A DNA stretch of 64,000 bases from the NCBI GenBank assembly GCA_963773665.1, contig CAVZBZ010000001.1, forward strand, positions 930,001-994,000. Direction: 5' to 3'. A model generated the notes under the pieces. That model was not told the origin of the DNA and ran no database searches. It saw nothing but the letters and a program-made list of their open reading frames with translations. Below, piece by piece: positions 7,692-15,977 of this stretch (within the stretch, counting starts at the first letter, position 1; every line of letters starts with the position of its first letter). The translations under genes were made by a program, and so were the position numbers. The DNA comes from DATJLY01 sp963773665 (lineage in GTDB: Bacteria; Pseudomonadota; Alphaproteobacteria; ATCC43930; CGMCC-115725).

Positions 7692-10600
7692 TCACTGCGC
7701 CGGCACCAGTTCGGGGGCGCGGGCGGGTTCGGCGCGCTTCTCGCCGGCGAATGTCGCCGAGACATGCTCGGTGCTGCCGTCCCATTTCGCGACCTGGACC
7801 AGCGACTGCGAGCCCGCGAGCGAATGGGTGGTGCGGGTCTGCGTGCGCTCGGGCGTGAGCTGATTGAGGCAGCCGCCGCGATCGACCGACCGTCCGGGCT
7901 CGCCCATCGGGTCGTAGATCGCCGACAATTCGTAGCCGTGGCACACGCCGCGCGGCAGGCGCTGCGTCGGCAGCGCGGCGCAGATGACGGCGCCGCGGTC
8001 GTTCCACACCTTGACGAGATCGTGTTTCTTGATCCCTCGCGCGGCGGCGTCCGCGGCGTTGAGCCGGATGATCCAGTAGTAGTAGCCGTCCACCAAAACG
8101 CGGTGGTCGGGGATGTTGAGCAAGAAACTGTCCTTGCCGTCGCCTTGCGTGTGGAAACTGTATTTCGAGTGCGGCGTCAGAAGCTGGAGCGGGTATTTCT
8201 CGTAGAGCTCGCCGCTGTGCGGGCCTTCCCAGGACGGCTCGTACTTGACGATCGGCGGCCGCTCCGGGTCCTTGAAGCGCAGCAGACTGTTGCACTCGAA
8301 CTCGAGCTTGCCGGACTGCGTCTGCAAGCCCTTCAGGTATTCGCGCGCGTAGTCGGACGGAAGCGGCTGCGGCTCGGGCACGTCCTTCTTGCGGTTCTCC
8401 CAGAACCAGCGGAACGACACGGGCGCGCGCAGCTTTTCCTTCTCGGACGGCACGACGTAATAGCCCTTGCGCAGAAATTCCTTCCACGAGATGCGCCGCG
8501 GCAGGTCCGAGCCGTCGAACATGCGCTTGACCCAATCGATCTCGTTGACGCCCTCGGAGAAATAATTGGCGAGGCCGAGGCGTTTGGAGATTTCGTTGAA
8601 GATCCAATAGTCCGAGCGCGATTCGCCCAAGGGCTCGATGGCCGGCGCCTGGAACACGATGACGCGGTGATTCAATTGCTGCTGGCCGTGATGGCCGTAG
8701 CCGCCGAGGCCCGCCCATTCGCTGATATCGACGCGCTCGAAATTGGTGCAGGCGGGCAGGATCACGTCGGCGAACTTCGCCTCGCCCTCGAACCAGATCG
8801 ACTGGTTCACCACGAACTCGAGATTGTCCGACTGGTACATCCGCACGTGGCGGTTGGTGTTGTTCATGGTGGCGAAGATCGAGCCGCCATATTTGTAGAG
8901 CATCCTCACCGGCGCGTGGCCGGGCGCGGGATATTGGAACTTCGCGAACTGATGCTCGATCGACTTGCCGACCCACGGCCAGCCCTCGGCCTTGCCGTCG
9001 GCGATCGCCTCGGGCATGAAGATGCGCGGGATGCGCTGATAGGGCGTATTCATGGTCGGCAGCTGCGGCATGCGCTGATAAAGCTCGACCGGCATCGAGG
9101 TGCCTTCGAGATCGCCCGACATGCCGCCGTCGGCATAGCCCGGGAAATAGAAATTGAAATCGATGGGGCAGCCCCATTGCAGGTTGCCCATGTTGATTCC
9201 GGGCTTGCCGAGCCCCTGCATCGCGATGAGGCAGACCATGACGCGCGCCCACTGGATGCCGGTCTGGTTGCGGCACGCGCCGCCGTGGCCGTTGCCCCAG
9301 CCGCCGGGCGAAAGATAGACGCGCTTTCTGCCCCACTCGCGCGCCAAGGCACGCACATCCTTGGCCGGGACGCCGGTTTCCGCTTCCTGCCATTCCGGCG
9401 TTTTCGCGATGCCGTCCTCCTCGCCGAGGAGATAGGCCTTCCATTTGTCGAACCCGACCGTGTGCGTCGCGACGTAGTCCTTGTCGTAGAGCCCTTCCTT
9501 GGTCCACACGTACGCGATCGCCATCGCCATCGCGACCGAGGTGGTGGGGCGCGGCGCCAGCCACTTGCCCGGCAGGAACTGGGCCGAGGCGTTGTAGTAG
9601 GGATCGACGTGGACGATCTTGATGCCGAGCTTGGGGTCTTTGAGCCACTGGCGCCGCACGGTGCCTTCCTGCGCGCCGTAGGAGCCGCTCGTGGTTTCGG
9701 GATCGGCCGACCAGAACACGATCATGTCGCAATTCTGCAGACAGTCCTCGACCGTGCCGTAGGTCTCGCTCTGGCCGACGCGGAGCGAGTGGCCCCAGTG
9801 ATGGACGGCGCCCCAGTACCAGCCCTCCCAGCTGTCGGGATTGTGGTGGACGGCGGTGTGGCCGACCGCGTTCTTGAAGCGGTGCAGCGCCGACAGGTAG
9901 TAGCCGATATTGCCCCAGGTGTGGTGCGAGCCGTGCGACACGGCCATCACGCCCGGGCCATAGGTGCTTTTGAGCCGCTTGATCTCGGATGAGACGATCG
10001 TCAGCGCCTCGTCCCAGGAAATGCGCTCGTAGCGGGATTTGCCGCGGTTCTGCGGATTGCGCGCGCCGTTCGGATCGAAATCGACGCGCTTCATCGGATG
10101 GAGCAGGCGGTCGGGCGAATAGACCACCGACTTGTAGTTCTGCCCGTGCGGCGCGAGCGAGGTCTTGCGCGGCGGCGTGAATTTCTGGCCCCGCGCCTCG
10201 ATCGTCCAGGGCTGCGCATCGCTCTCGTCGAAATCGATGGGCGTGATGCGCAGGATCTTGCCGTCCTTCACATAGACGAAGACCGGGCCGCCGTTCGTCA
10301 TGTTGCACAGGCGCATGGTGCCGTCGGGGAGCGGCGTGCCGATCTTCCAGCGCACCGACTGGATCATCATCACCGTCTGCGCGAACCAGTTGGTGAGGTC
10401 CTCGGGCCCGTCGACGCCGAGCTTGAAGTCCTTCTGGGCGTTGATCTGCTCGAGCCAGTTGATGGGCGGCGTCAGCAGCCGCGCCGCGAGCTCGGCGTTC
10501 TTGAAGAAGAGCGTGATGTCGGGTTTCTGATGCCGCCCCGATCCCGAGCGCACGCGCCCGTCGGCGAACTGGAACCAGCGCCCCACTTCCTCGTCGCGCG

Positions 10601-10730
10601 CCCAGATCTGCGCCACGAGGTTGCGCTCCTTCAAACGCGCGCCGAACGCCGGATAGAGCGTGCGCCAGGCCTTGAGCGTCGCCGCAAGCCCGGCGAGAAC
10701 GGCGGTGAACTTCGCGGTCGCGAGCGTCAT
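7692..10730 (-). CDS. Molybdopterin large subunit, transhydroxylase-like, with N-terminal SCP2-like domain
   Basis: 1012 residues. From about residue 140 onward it follows the Pelobacter acidigallici pyrogallol-phloroglucinol transhydroxylase alpha subunit (DMSO reductase family; ~875 residues) almost collinearly: NGGPVFVYVKDG, FTPPRKTS, YERISWDEA, HNPDSWEGW, EFVVNQSIWFEGE, ILPACTNFER, KYSFHTQGDGK, DRGGCLNQLTP. Ser300 in DSWE corresponds to the Mo-ligand serine, Asp299 and His269 to active-site acid/base residues, and the FYFPGYADGG tyrosines are kept. No N-terminal Cys cluster motif and no Tat signal are present, so it is cytoplasmic. Residues ~25-125 (VGRWFQFADGRV, KPDITLFFKNAELAARLL, KLGVDG) look like an SCP2 sterol/lipid-binding fold. 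The ATG at 10730 has AGGAGA upstream and lies 13 bases after the binding-protein stop. Confidence 0.85.
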   Translation of the reverse strand: MTLATAKFTAVLAGLAATLKAWRTLYPAFGARLKERNLVAQIWARDEEVGRWFQFADGRVRSGSGRHQKPDITLFFKNAELAARLLTPPINWLEQINAQKDFKLGVDGPEDLTNWFAQTVMMIQSVRWKIGTPLPDGTMRLCNMTNGGPVFVYVKDGKILRITPIDFDESDAQPWTIEARGQKFTPPRKTSLAPHGQNYKSVVYSPDRLLHPMKRVDFDPNGARNPQNRGKSRYERISWDEALTIVSSEIKRLKSTYGPGVMAVSHGSHHTWGNIGYYLSALHRFKNAVGHTAVHHNPDSWEGWYWGAVHHWGHSLRVGQSETYGTVEDCLQNCDMIVFWSADPETTSGSYGAQEGTVRRQWLKDPKLGIKIVHVDPYYNASAQFLPGKWLAPRPTTSVAMAMAIAYVWTKEGLYDKDYVATHTVGFDKWKAYLLGEEDGIAKTPEWQEAETGVPAKDVRALAREWGRKRVYLSPGGWGNGHGGACRNQTGIQWARVMVCLIAMQGLGKPGINMGNLQWGCPIDFNFYFPGYADGGMSGDLEGTSMPVELYQRMPQLPTMNTPYQRIPRIFMPEAIADGKAEGWPWVGKSIEHQFAKFQYPAPGHAPVRMLYKYGGSIFATMNNTNRHVRMYQSDNLEFVVNQSIWFEGEAKFADVILPACTNFERVDISEWAGLGGYGHHGQQQLNHRVIVFQAPAIEPLGESRSDYWIFNEISKRLGLANYFSEGVNEIDWVKRMFDGSDLPRRISWKEFLRKGYYVVPSEKEKLRAPVSFRWFWENRKKDVPEPQPLPSDYAREYLKGLQTQSGKLEFECNSLLRFKDPERPPIVKYEPSWEGPHSGELYEKYPLQLLTPHSKYSFHTQGDGKDSFLLNIPDHRVLVDGYYYWIIRLNAADAAARGIKKHDLVKVWNDRGAVICAALPTQRLPRGVCHGYELSAIYDPMGEPGRSVDRGGCLNQLTPERTQTRTTHSLAGSQSLVQVAKWDGSTEHVSATFAGEKRAEPARAPELVPAQ

Positions 10731-10743
10731 GGCGCGATTCTCC

Positions 10744-11718
10744 TTACTTCGCCAAAAGCGCGAGCGCCTTCTCGCGGACGCTCCCGTCCACCATCTTCGA
10801 TACATCGTACGGCCCCGGCAGGACCTTGTCGCGGAGCGCCTGCTCCTCCATCCATTGCAGCTTGTCCAGCGGGATGTGCATCTCGGGATCGATCGCGTGC
10901 GTCTTGACCGCATCGTCGTAGATGAAGGCGGGCCGCGGATCGTCGGGCTTGTCGTGGATGGTCTCGTGCGTCAGCGCGAGCGTCTCGGTGCGATGCGACA
11001 GCGCGTATTTCAGCGCCGACATCTCGGCCGCGAGGAAGTGCGCCGCATCGTCGGGGCGTTGAGCGATCGTTTTGCCGGTCGCGAAGATGCAGATGCGCAT
11101 GAATTGCGGCACGACATCCTTCGCAAGCGCGAGGAGATTGAGCCCCTGCTCCTTGGCGATGGGCTCGTACTCGTTCGAGACCACGGTCGCGTCGGCCACG
11201 CCCGCGACCACCGCCTTGAAGCGGTCGAGATCGCCGCCGAGATTGGCGAAGCGGATATCGCCAGTCGGAACGCCGTATTTCTCGAGCATGGCGCGCGCGA
11301 CCACGTCGGGATTGGCGCCCGGCTGCGAGATCGCGATGAGCTTGCCCTTCAGATCCTGCGGCGACTTGATGGCGGGCTTCGAGAACACGGCATAGGGCAC
11401 GCCCGGCCATTCGCAGCCGATCACCTTGACGTCGGCGCCGCGCGCCGCCGCCACCATCCCGGCCCCCGGGCCGCCGTCGAAACTGTCGATATCGCCGGCG
11501 ATCAGCGCCTGCAGCTCGATCACGTCCGACTTGAACTGCACCAGCTCGAGCTTCACGCCCTGCTTCTCGGCAAAGCCCTTGGTGACGGTGAAGAAGATGC
11601 CGGCGTCGCTCTTCGCCAGGATGATGCCGTGCCGCCACGGCTTGCCGCCTTGCGCCGAGGCCGGCGCCGCCAGCGCCAGCAGCGCCGCCATGACGAGCGT
11701 CGCGATCCGTAGGGCCAT
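10744..11718 (-). CDS. ABC transporter substrate-binding protein, NitT/TauT (SsuA/THI5-like) family
   Basis: 324-residue periplasmic binding protein starting at the ATG at 11718 (GGGAGGAGCGC just upstream). The signal peptide MALRIATLVMAALLALAAPA ends near SAQ. The mature part shows family hallmarks: TKGFAEKQGVKLELVQF, ALIAGDIDSFDGG, LKGKLIAISQPGANPD. First gene of a likely operon with the molybdoenzyme subunits, only 13 bases ahead of the large subunit, which points to uptake of that enzyme's substrate or a related compound. No cognate permease or ATPase is adjacent. Confidence 0.9.
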   Translation of the reverse strand: MALRIATLVMAALLALAAPASAQGGKPWRHGIILAKSDAGIFFTVTKGFAEKQGVKLELVQFKSDVIELQALIAGDIDSFDGGPGAGMVAAARGADVKVIGCEWPGVPYAVFSKPAIKSPQDLKGKLIAISQPGANPDVVARAMLEKYGVPTGDIRFANLGGDLDRFKAVVAGVADATVVSNEYEPIAKEQGLNLLALAKDVVPQFMRICIFATGKTIAQRPDDAAHFLAAEMSALKYALSHRTETLALTHETIHDKPDDPRPAFIYDDAVKTHAIDPEMHIPLDKLQWMEEQALRDKVLPGPYDVSKMVDGSVREKALALLAK

Positions 11719-11816
11719 GCGCTCCTCCCGATATTTTCGCCCACTCTGCCGCATCGGGGCGCGGCCTTCAACCGCGCGGGCCCGCGTGGTAAAGGCTGGG
11801 CGAAGAGGAGCGCGCC

Positions 11817-13010
11817 ATGCCCTATCCCGACGAGCGCATTTGCAACCCGATCCCCTTGACCGAGCTCGAGCGGCGCTGGCGCCTCGCGCGCGCTGCGATG
11901 CGCGAGCAGGGCTTCGACGCGCTCGTCATCCAGGGCGCCAACAATCTCGCCGGCACCGGCGGATATTTCCGCTGGTTCACCGGCGTCTCGGCGCAAGGCT
12001 CGTATCCGCAGACCGCGATCTTCCCGCCGGACGGGCCGATGACGCTCGTCTGCCACGGCCCGCTGCACGGCGAGAGCGACTTGAAGGGCGAGGACGCGAC
12101 CTTGCCCGGCATCGGCCGGCGCCGCACCACGCCGGCCTTTCCCGCGATCGGCTATTGCGTGCCGTACGATGCCGAACTGATCGCGGCGGAATTGAAGCGC
12201 GGCGGCTTCCGCGCGGTGGGCGTCGTCGGGCTGAACCAGATGGCGTTCGGCTCGGGCCGCGCCATCGAGAAGGGACTGGGCGCGCCGCTGCGCGATGCGA
12301 CGGCGATCGTCGATCCGCTGAAGGCCAAAAAAAGCGAGGCGGAGGTGGGCTTCATCCGCCGCACGGCAGCGCTGCAGGACGAGGTGTTGCGGCGCGCGAT
12401 GGCGCATCTCGAGCCCGGCATGAGCGATTTCGAAGTGATGGCCTATTCGCAATACCAGGGCCAGCTGCTCGGCAGCGAGACCGGATATTTCCTGGGCTCG
12501 TCCGCGCCCGAGGGCCGGCCTGCCCTCATCCGGCCGCGCAACCAGCAGGGCCGCAAGCTCGCGCGCGGCGACGCGATGTTCTGGCAGGCCGAGAACACCG
12601 GACCCGGCGGCTTCTTCGTCCATATCGGCCGGCTCGTCACGCTGGGCAAGGCGCCGCAGGAGCTGGAAGATGCCTGGGGCCTGGCGGTCGAGGCGCAGGA
12701 CTTCACCGTGAAGCTGCTGGTGCCCGGCGCCTCGTGCCGCGAGATTTTTGCCGAATACCAGGCCTGGCTGCGCGCCAAGAAGCTGGCCGAGGAGACGCGG
12801 CTCCATTGCCACGGCCAGGGCTACGACGTGGTCGAGCGGCCGCTCATTCGCGACGACGAGAGCATGGTTCTTGCCGCCGGCATGAACATCGGCATCCATC
12901 CGAGCTGGGCGACGCCGCGCTATTTCATCACCGTGTGCGACAATTTTCTGGTCGGCGAGAGCGGCGTCGAGCGCCTCCACAAGACGCCGCGAAAGATCGT
13001 CGAGCTGTGA
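11817..13010 (+). CDS. M24-family (creatinase/Xaa-Pro peptidase fold) protein with degenerate metal site
   Basis: 397 residues with the N-terminal creatinase domain (FDALVIQGANNLAGTGGYFRWF) and the C-terminal pita-bread domain. The usual five metal ligands D-D-H-E-E appear mostly replaced: the first Asp pair region reads AMFWQAENTGPGGFFVHIGRL, the EPG segment reads MNIGIHPSW and the last ligand region reads TVCDNFLV. LHCHGQGYD keeps histidines. A metal-independent creatinase-like hydrolase or a non-catalytic member is more likely than an aminopeptidase. Divergent from the molybdoenzyme operon and upstream of another binding-protein gene. Confidence 0.82.
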   Translation: MPYPDERICNPIPLTELERRWRLARAAMREQGFDALVIQGANNLAGTGGYFRWFTGVSAQGSYPQTAIFPPDGPMTLVCHGPLHGESDLKGEDATLPGIGRRRTTPAFPAIGYCVPYDAELIAAELKRGGFRAVGVVGLNQMAFGSGRAIEKGLGAPLRDATAIVDPLKAKKSEAEVGFIRRTAALQDEVLRRAMAHLEPGMSDFEVMAYSQYQGQLLGSETGYFLGSSAPEGRPALIRPRNQQGRKLARGDAMFWQAENTGPGGFFVHIGRLVTLGKAPQELEDAWGLAVEAQDFTVKLLVPGASCREIFAEYQAWLRAKKLAEETRLHCHGQGYDVVERPLIRDDESMVLAAGMNIGIHPSWATPRYFITVCDNFLVGESGVERLHKTPRKIVEL

Positions 13011-13031
13011 GGGAACGCCGCATCGCCAACC

Positions 13032-13080
13032 GTGCGTCCTTCGACTGCGCGTGCGAAGCACGCGCAGTCGAAGGACGCAC
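13032..13080. repeat. Perfect 49-base palindrome
   Basis: Arms 13032-13054 and 13058-13080 are perfect reverse complements of 23 bases around a 3-base loop (gaa). Each arm begins gtgcgtccttcgactgcgcg. It belongs to the same repeat class as 7569-7680 and 26988-27030. It sits between the M24 gene and the next binding-protein gene, without a T-run, so it is a REP-like hairpin rather than a standard terminator. Confidence 0.9.
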
Positions 13081-13109
13081 CGCATTCGATCCGAGAGGAA
13101 ATTCACCGA

Positions 13110-14114
13110 ATGAACCGCAAATTTTTCCTGCTCGCCGCAGCATTTGTCGCGTTGGCGGCGCCGGCGCGGGCCGAGACGATCAAGGTCGGGATCACCAAGC
13201 TGTTGGGCTATCCGGGCGTGCCGGTCGCGGTGGCGCGGGGATATTTCAAGGCGGAGGGGATCGACGTCGAAATGGTCTATTTCGATTCCGCGCAGCCCAT
13301 TGCCGTCGGCGTCGCCTCGGGCGCCACCGATTTCGGCGTCGCCGGCATGTCGGCGAGTTTTTATACGCTCGCAAGCCACGGCGAGCTGCGCCTCATTGCG
13401 TCCTCGGGCGGCGAGCACGCGGGCTTCCACAATCTGGCCTATCTCGCCTCGAACAAGGCCTATGAGTCCGGCCTCACGTCGCCCAAGGATTTCGCCGGCC
13501 GCTCGGTCGCGATCACGCAGCTCGGCACCAGCCTCCATTATTCGATCGGGCGCGCCGCGGACAAGTTCGGCTATCCGATGAGCGCGGTGATGGTGCGGCC
13601 GCTGCAATCGAACACCAATGTGATCGCCGCACTCGCCGGCAACACGGTCGATGCGGCGGTGATGCCGGGCTCGCCGTCGCTCGCGGCGCTCGCCAAGGGC
13701 AGCGCCAAGCTCGCCGGATGGGTGAGCGACGTGGCGCCCGACTTCAGCACCGGCAGCGCCTGCTTCACCGGGACCAAGACCGCCAACGAAAAGGGCGATC
13801 TCGTGAAGCGCTTCCTCGTCGCATACCGCCACGGCCTGCGCGACTTCCACACCGCCTTCGTGTCGCAGGACGGCAAGCAGGTGAACGGGCCCGACGCGCA
13901 GGCGGTGCTGGCGATCATGTCGGACTTCACCGGCCTCGCACCCGATCAACTGATGAAGGCGGTCCCCTATGTCGATGGCGAGGGCCGCATCGCCACGGCG
14001 GACGTGGCGCGCCAGATCGCCTGGTACAAGTCGCAGAACCTGTTGAAGGGCGAGGTCAAGGCCGAGGATCTGATCGACGGCCGCTACGCGCTCCCGCTGG
14101 TGGCGAGCCGCTAG
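13110..14114 (+). CDS. ABC transporter substrate-binding protein, NitT/TauT-like
   Basis: 334-residue exported binding protein. GAGAGGA lies eleven bases before the ATG at 13110. The signal peptide MNRKFFLLAAAFVALAAPARA precedes ETIKVGITKLLGYPGVPVAV. Family features include ARGYFKAEGIDVEMVYF, AVGVASGATDFGVAG and FAGRSVAITQLGT. Its stop overlaps, tail to tail, the stop of the MetE-like gene. No permease genes follow; it may share the ABC apparatus at 17978-20367. Ligand unknown. Confidence 0.88.
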   Translation: MNRKFFLLAAAFVALAAPARAETIKVGITKLLGYPGVPVAVARGYFKAEGIDVEMVYFDSAQPIAVGVASGATDFGVAGMSASFYTLASHGELRLIASSGGEHAGFHNLAYLASNKAYESGLTSPKDFAGRSVAITQLGTSLHYSIGRAADKFGYPMSAVMVRPLQSNTNVIAALAGNTVDAAVMPGSPSLAALAKGSAKLAGWVSDVAPDFSTGSACFTGTKTANEKGDLVKRFLVAYRHGLRDFHTAFVSQDGKQVNGPDAQAVLAIMSDFTGLAPDQLMKAVPYVDGEGRIATADVARQIAWYKSQNLLKGEVKAEDLIDGRYALPLVASR

Positions 14115-15142
14115 AGTTCGCGCCGCACGATCGCGGCGCCGTCCACCATCGCCCGCAGCTTGGCGAAGGCGGCCCCGCGCGAGAGATATTTCATGCCGCA
14201 ATCGGGCGCGATGACGAGGCGGTCAGGCGTGACATAGGGGAGCGCGCGGCGGATGCGCGCCGCCACCGCCTCCGGCGTCTCGACCGCCTCGGTCGAAAGA
14301 TCGATGACGCCCAGGATGATGGATTTCCCCGGCAGCTTCGCCAAGACGGCGCAGTCGAGATTGGACTGCGCCGTCTCGATCGAGACCTGGTTGACGCGCG
14401 AGCGCGCAAGCTCGGGCAGGAAGGAATAGCCCGAAGGGCGCTGGCGCACGAAGGCGGCATAGCCGAAGCAGAGATGGACGGCGGTCGGGCCGGAAACTCC
14501 GTCGAGCGCGCGGTCCAGCGCCATGACGCCGAATTGGGCCGCCTTGTCGGGGCGCGACTGCATGTAGGGCTCGTCGATCTGGACGATGTCGGCGCCGGCG
14601 GCGAACAGGTCCTTCACCTCGTCGTTGACGGCGGCGGCGTACGCCATGGCGAGCGCCACTTCGTCCCGGTAGTGTTCGTCCTGCGCCTGCTGCGCCATGG
14701 TGAAAGGGCCGGGCACGGTGATTTTTATGGCGCGGCCGGTATTGGCGCGCAAAAACTTCACGTCGCGCAGCTCGACCGGATGGCGGCGGCGAATGGGCCC
14801 GACGACGCGCGGCACCGGCTGGAACTTGCCCGGCGTGCGCGCCGGCGCCATGCCGGGATTATCGATGTCGATGCCGTCGAGCGCCGTGGCGAAGCGGTTC
14901 GAATAGCTTTCGCGCCGCGCCTCGCCGTCGGTCACGATGTCGATGCCGGCGCGCTCCTGGTCGCGGATCGCAAGCAGCGTGGCGTCGTCCTGCGCCTCTT
15001 CGAGGAATTCGGGCGGCACGCGCCAGATCTCGCGCGCGCGGATGCGCGGCGGCGCGAGCGACGCGAGTTTTTCCCGATCGACGAGCCAGAGCGGCTGGGG
15101 ATAGCTTCCGACCAGCGTCGTCGGCAGGAGGGGGAGCGGCAT
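14111..15142 (-). CDS. Cobalamin-independent methionine synthase (MetE C-terminal domain)-like protein
   Basis: 343 residues covering a single TIM-barrel like the MetE/epoxyalkane-CoM transferase superfamily, far shorter than full MetE (~750). It has TTLVGSYPQP at the N-terminus, VTDGEARRE, QIDEPYMQ, HLCFGY (candidate zinc His and Cys), VSIETAQSNLD (Glu) and APDCGMKYL (Cys), so the zinc-thiolate site looks intact. Stand-alone members transfer methyl or alkyl groups to thiols, or act in catabolic demethylation. The exact substrate is not inferable. Confidence 0.82.
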   Translation of the reverse strand: MPLPLLPTTLVGSYPQPLWLVDREKLASLAPPRIRAREIWRVPPEFLEEAQDDATLLAIRDQERAGIDIVTDGEARRESYSNRFATALDGIDIDNPGMAPARTPGKFQPVPRVVGPIRRRHPVELRDVKFLRANTGRAIKITVPGPFTMAQQAQDEHYRDEVALAMAYAAAVNDEVKDLFAAGADIVQIDEPYMQSRPDKAAQFGVMALDRALDGVSGPTAVHLCFGYAAFVRQRPSGYSFLPELARSRVNQVSIETAQSNLDCAVLAKLPGKSIILGVIDLSTEAVETPEAVAARIRRALPYVTPDRLVIAPDCGMKYLSRGAAFAKLRAMVDGAAIVRREL

Positions 15143-15184
15143 GGGGCGATGATAGACCGCTGCCGCTTCATCGTCATGCGCGGG

Positions 15185-15835
15185 CTAGAACCCCCAGCGC
15201 AGCGCGCCCATAACCTCGTGCGCCGTGAAATCGCCGCGCACGGGGAAGCCCGCGGAGGAGCCGGATTCCGCGCGCCCGCCATAGAAATATCGATAGCTCA
15301 CGTCGAGCGCGAGATTGCTCGCCAGATACCACGACACGCCCGCCATCGCCTGCCAGGCGAATTGGTTCTTGCTGCTGCCGGTCAGGCTCGCGGGCGTGGT
15401 GCCGCCGACCGTTACGGTCGAGCTGCCGACCTTGTTCTGATCGATGCCGGCGCCGGCGCCGATATAGGGAACGATCGGACGGATGAACGGCACGTTGAAA
15501 TCGAGATAGGCGTTGAGCATCGCCGCCCAGTTCCGGAAGCGCGCGCCGCCGGCGATCTTGTCCGTGCCGTCGCTGCGGTAGTCGAAGGTGGCGTCCATGC
15601 GAAAGAACGGCGCGAAGCGAAAGCCGATGCCGCCGCCGAACACCGGGCTGTCGCCGAACTTGTTGGTGGCGCCGTACGAATAGCCGCCGCCCAGCTTCAA
15701 ATAGGGGCCGGGCGCGACACCGGCGTGCGACAGCCCGAAACTTTCGTTCGGATCGTAGCCCGGCGGCTGCTGCGCCGAGGCGACGGCAACGCTCGCCGCG
15801 AGACAGAATGCTGCAAGACCGATAGGCCGAACCAT
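15185..15835 (-). CDS. Outer-membrane beta-barrel protein
   Basis: 216 residues. The ATG at 15835 follows GGGAGAAC. A signal peptide ends at ASA near residue 21, followed by alternating-hydrophobic strands rich in Gly, Tyr and Phe (LKLGGGYSYGATNKFG, NAYLDFNVPFIRPIVPYIGAGAG, LALDVSYRYFYGG) and the C-terminal aromatic VMGALRWGF typical of BamA-recognised barrels. Resembles the small Opa/Omp25-like porin-fold proteins of Alphaproteobacteria. It may be a structural or uptake barrel; no substrate can be named. Confidence 0.85.
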   Translation of the reverse strand: MVRPIGLAAFCLAASVAVASAQQPPGYDPNESFGLSHAGVAPGPYLKLGGGYSYGATNKFGDSPVFGGGIGFRFAPFFRMDATFDYRSDGTDKIAGGARFRNWAAMLNAYLDFNVPFIRPIVPYIGAGAGIDQNKVGSSTVTVGGTTPASLTGSSKNQFAWQAMAGVSWYLASNLALDVSYRYFYGGRAESGSSAGFPVRGDFTAHEVMGALRWGF

Positions 15836-15977
15836 GCGTTCTCCCTTTCGCGGCGCTTGTTTGCGCCCGCCGCATAACGGCGTACGGAGGAAACGGGTTC
15901 CATCGCGCTGCGCCCGCCGACGGCGGGCTTTACAGGGCGGCAGCGCTCCGATACGAAGGACCGCAGGGAGGCCCGCC

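Noticed and set aside
7764..9992. 742-residue plus-strand open frame opposite the molybdoenzyme large subunit
   Set aside because: Composition is typical of an antisense shadow (Asp-Arg-Val-His repeats) and the opposite strand matches a known enzyme throughout.
7692..10730. Formate dehydrogenase, nitrate reductase or DMSO reductase assignment for the large subunit
   Set aside because: No N-terminal Fe-S cysteine motif, no Tat signal, and the DSWE/DRGGC/FTPPRKTS signatures match the transhydroxylase branch instead.
11553..14201. Very long minus-strand open frame across the M24 and receptor genes
   Set aside because: Spans several divergent and convergent genes in the wrong frame, with no recognisable domain or start.
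13718..15877. 719-residue plus-strand open frame
   Set aside because: Covers the minus-strand MetE-like and barrel-protein genes, both of which have clear family motifs and signal or catalytic residues.
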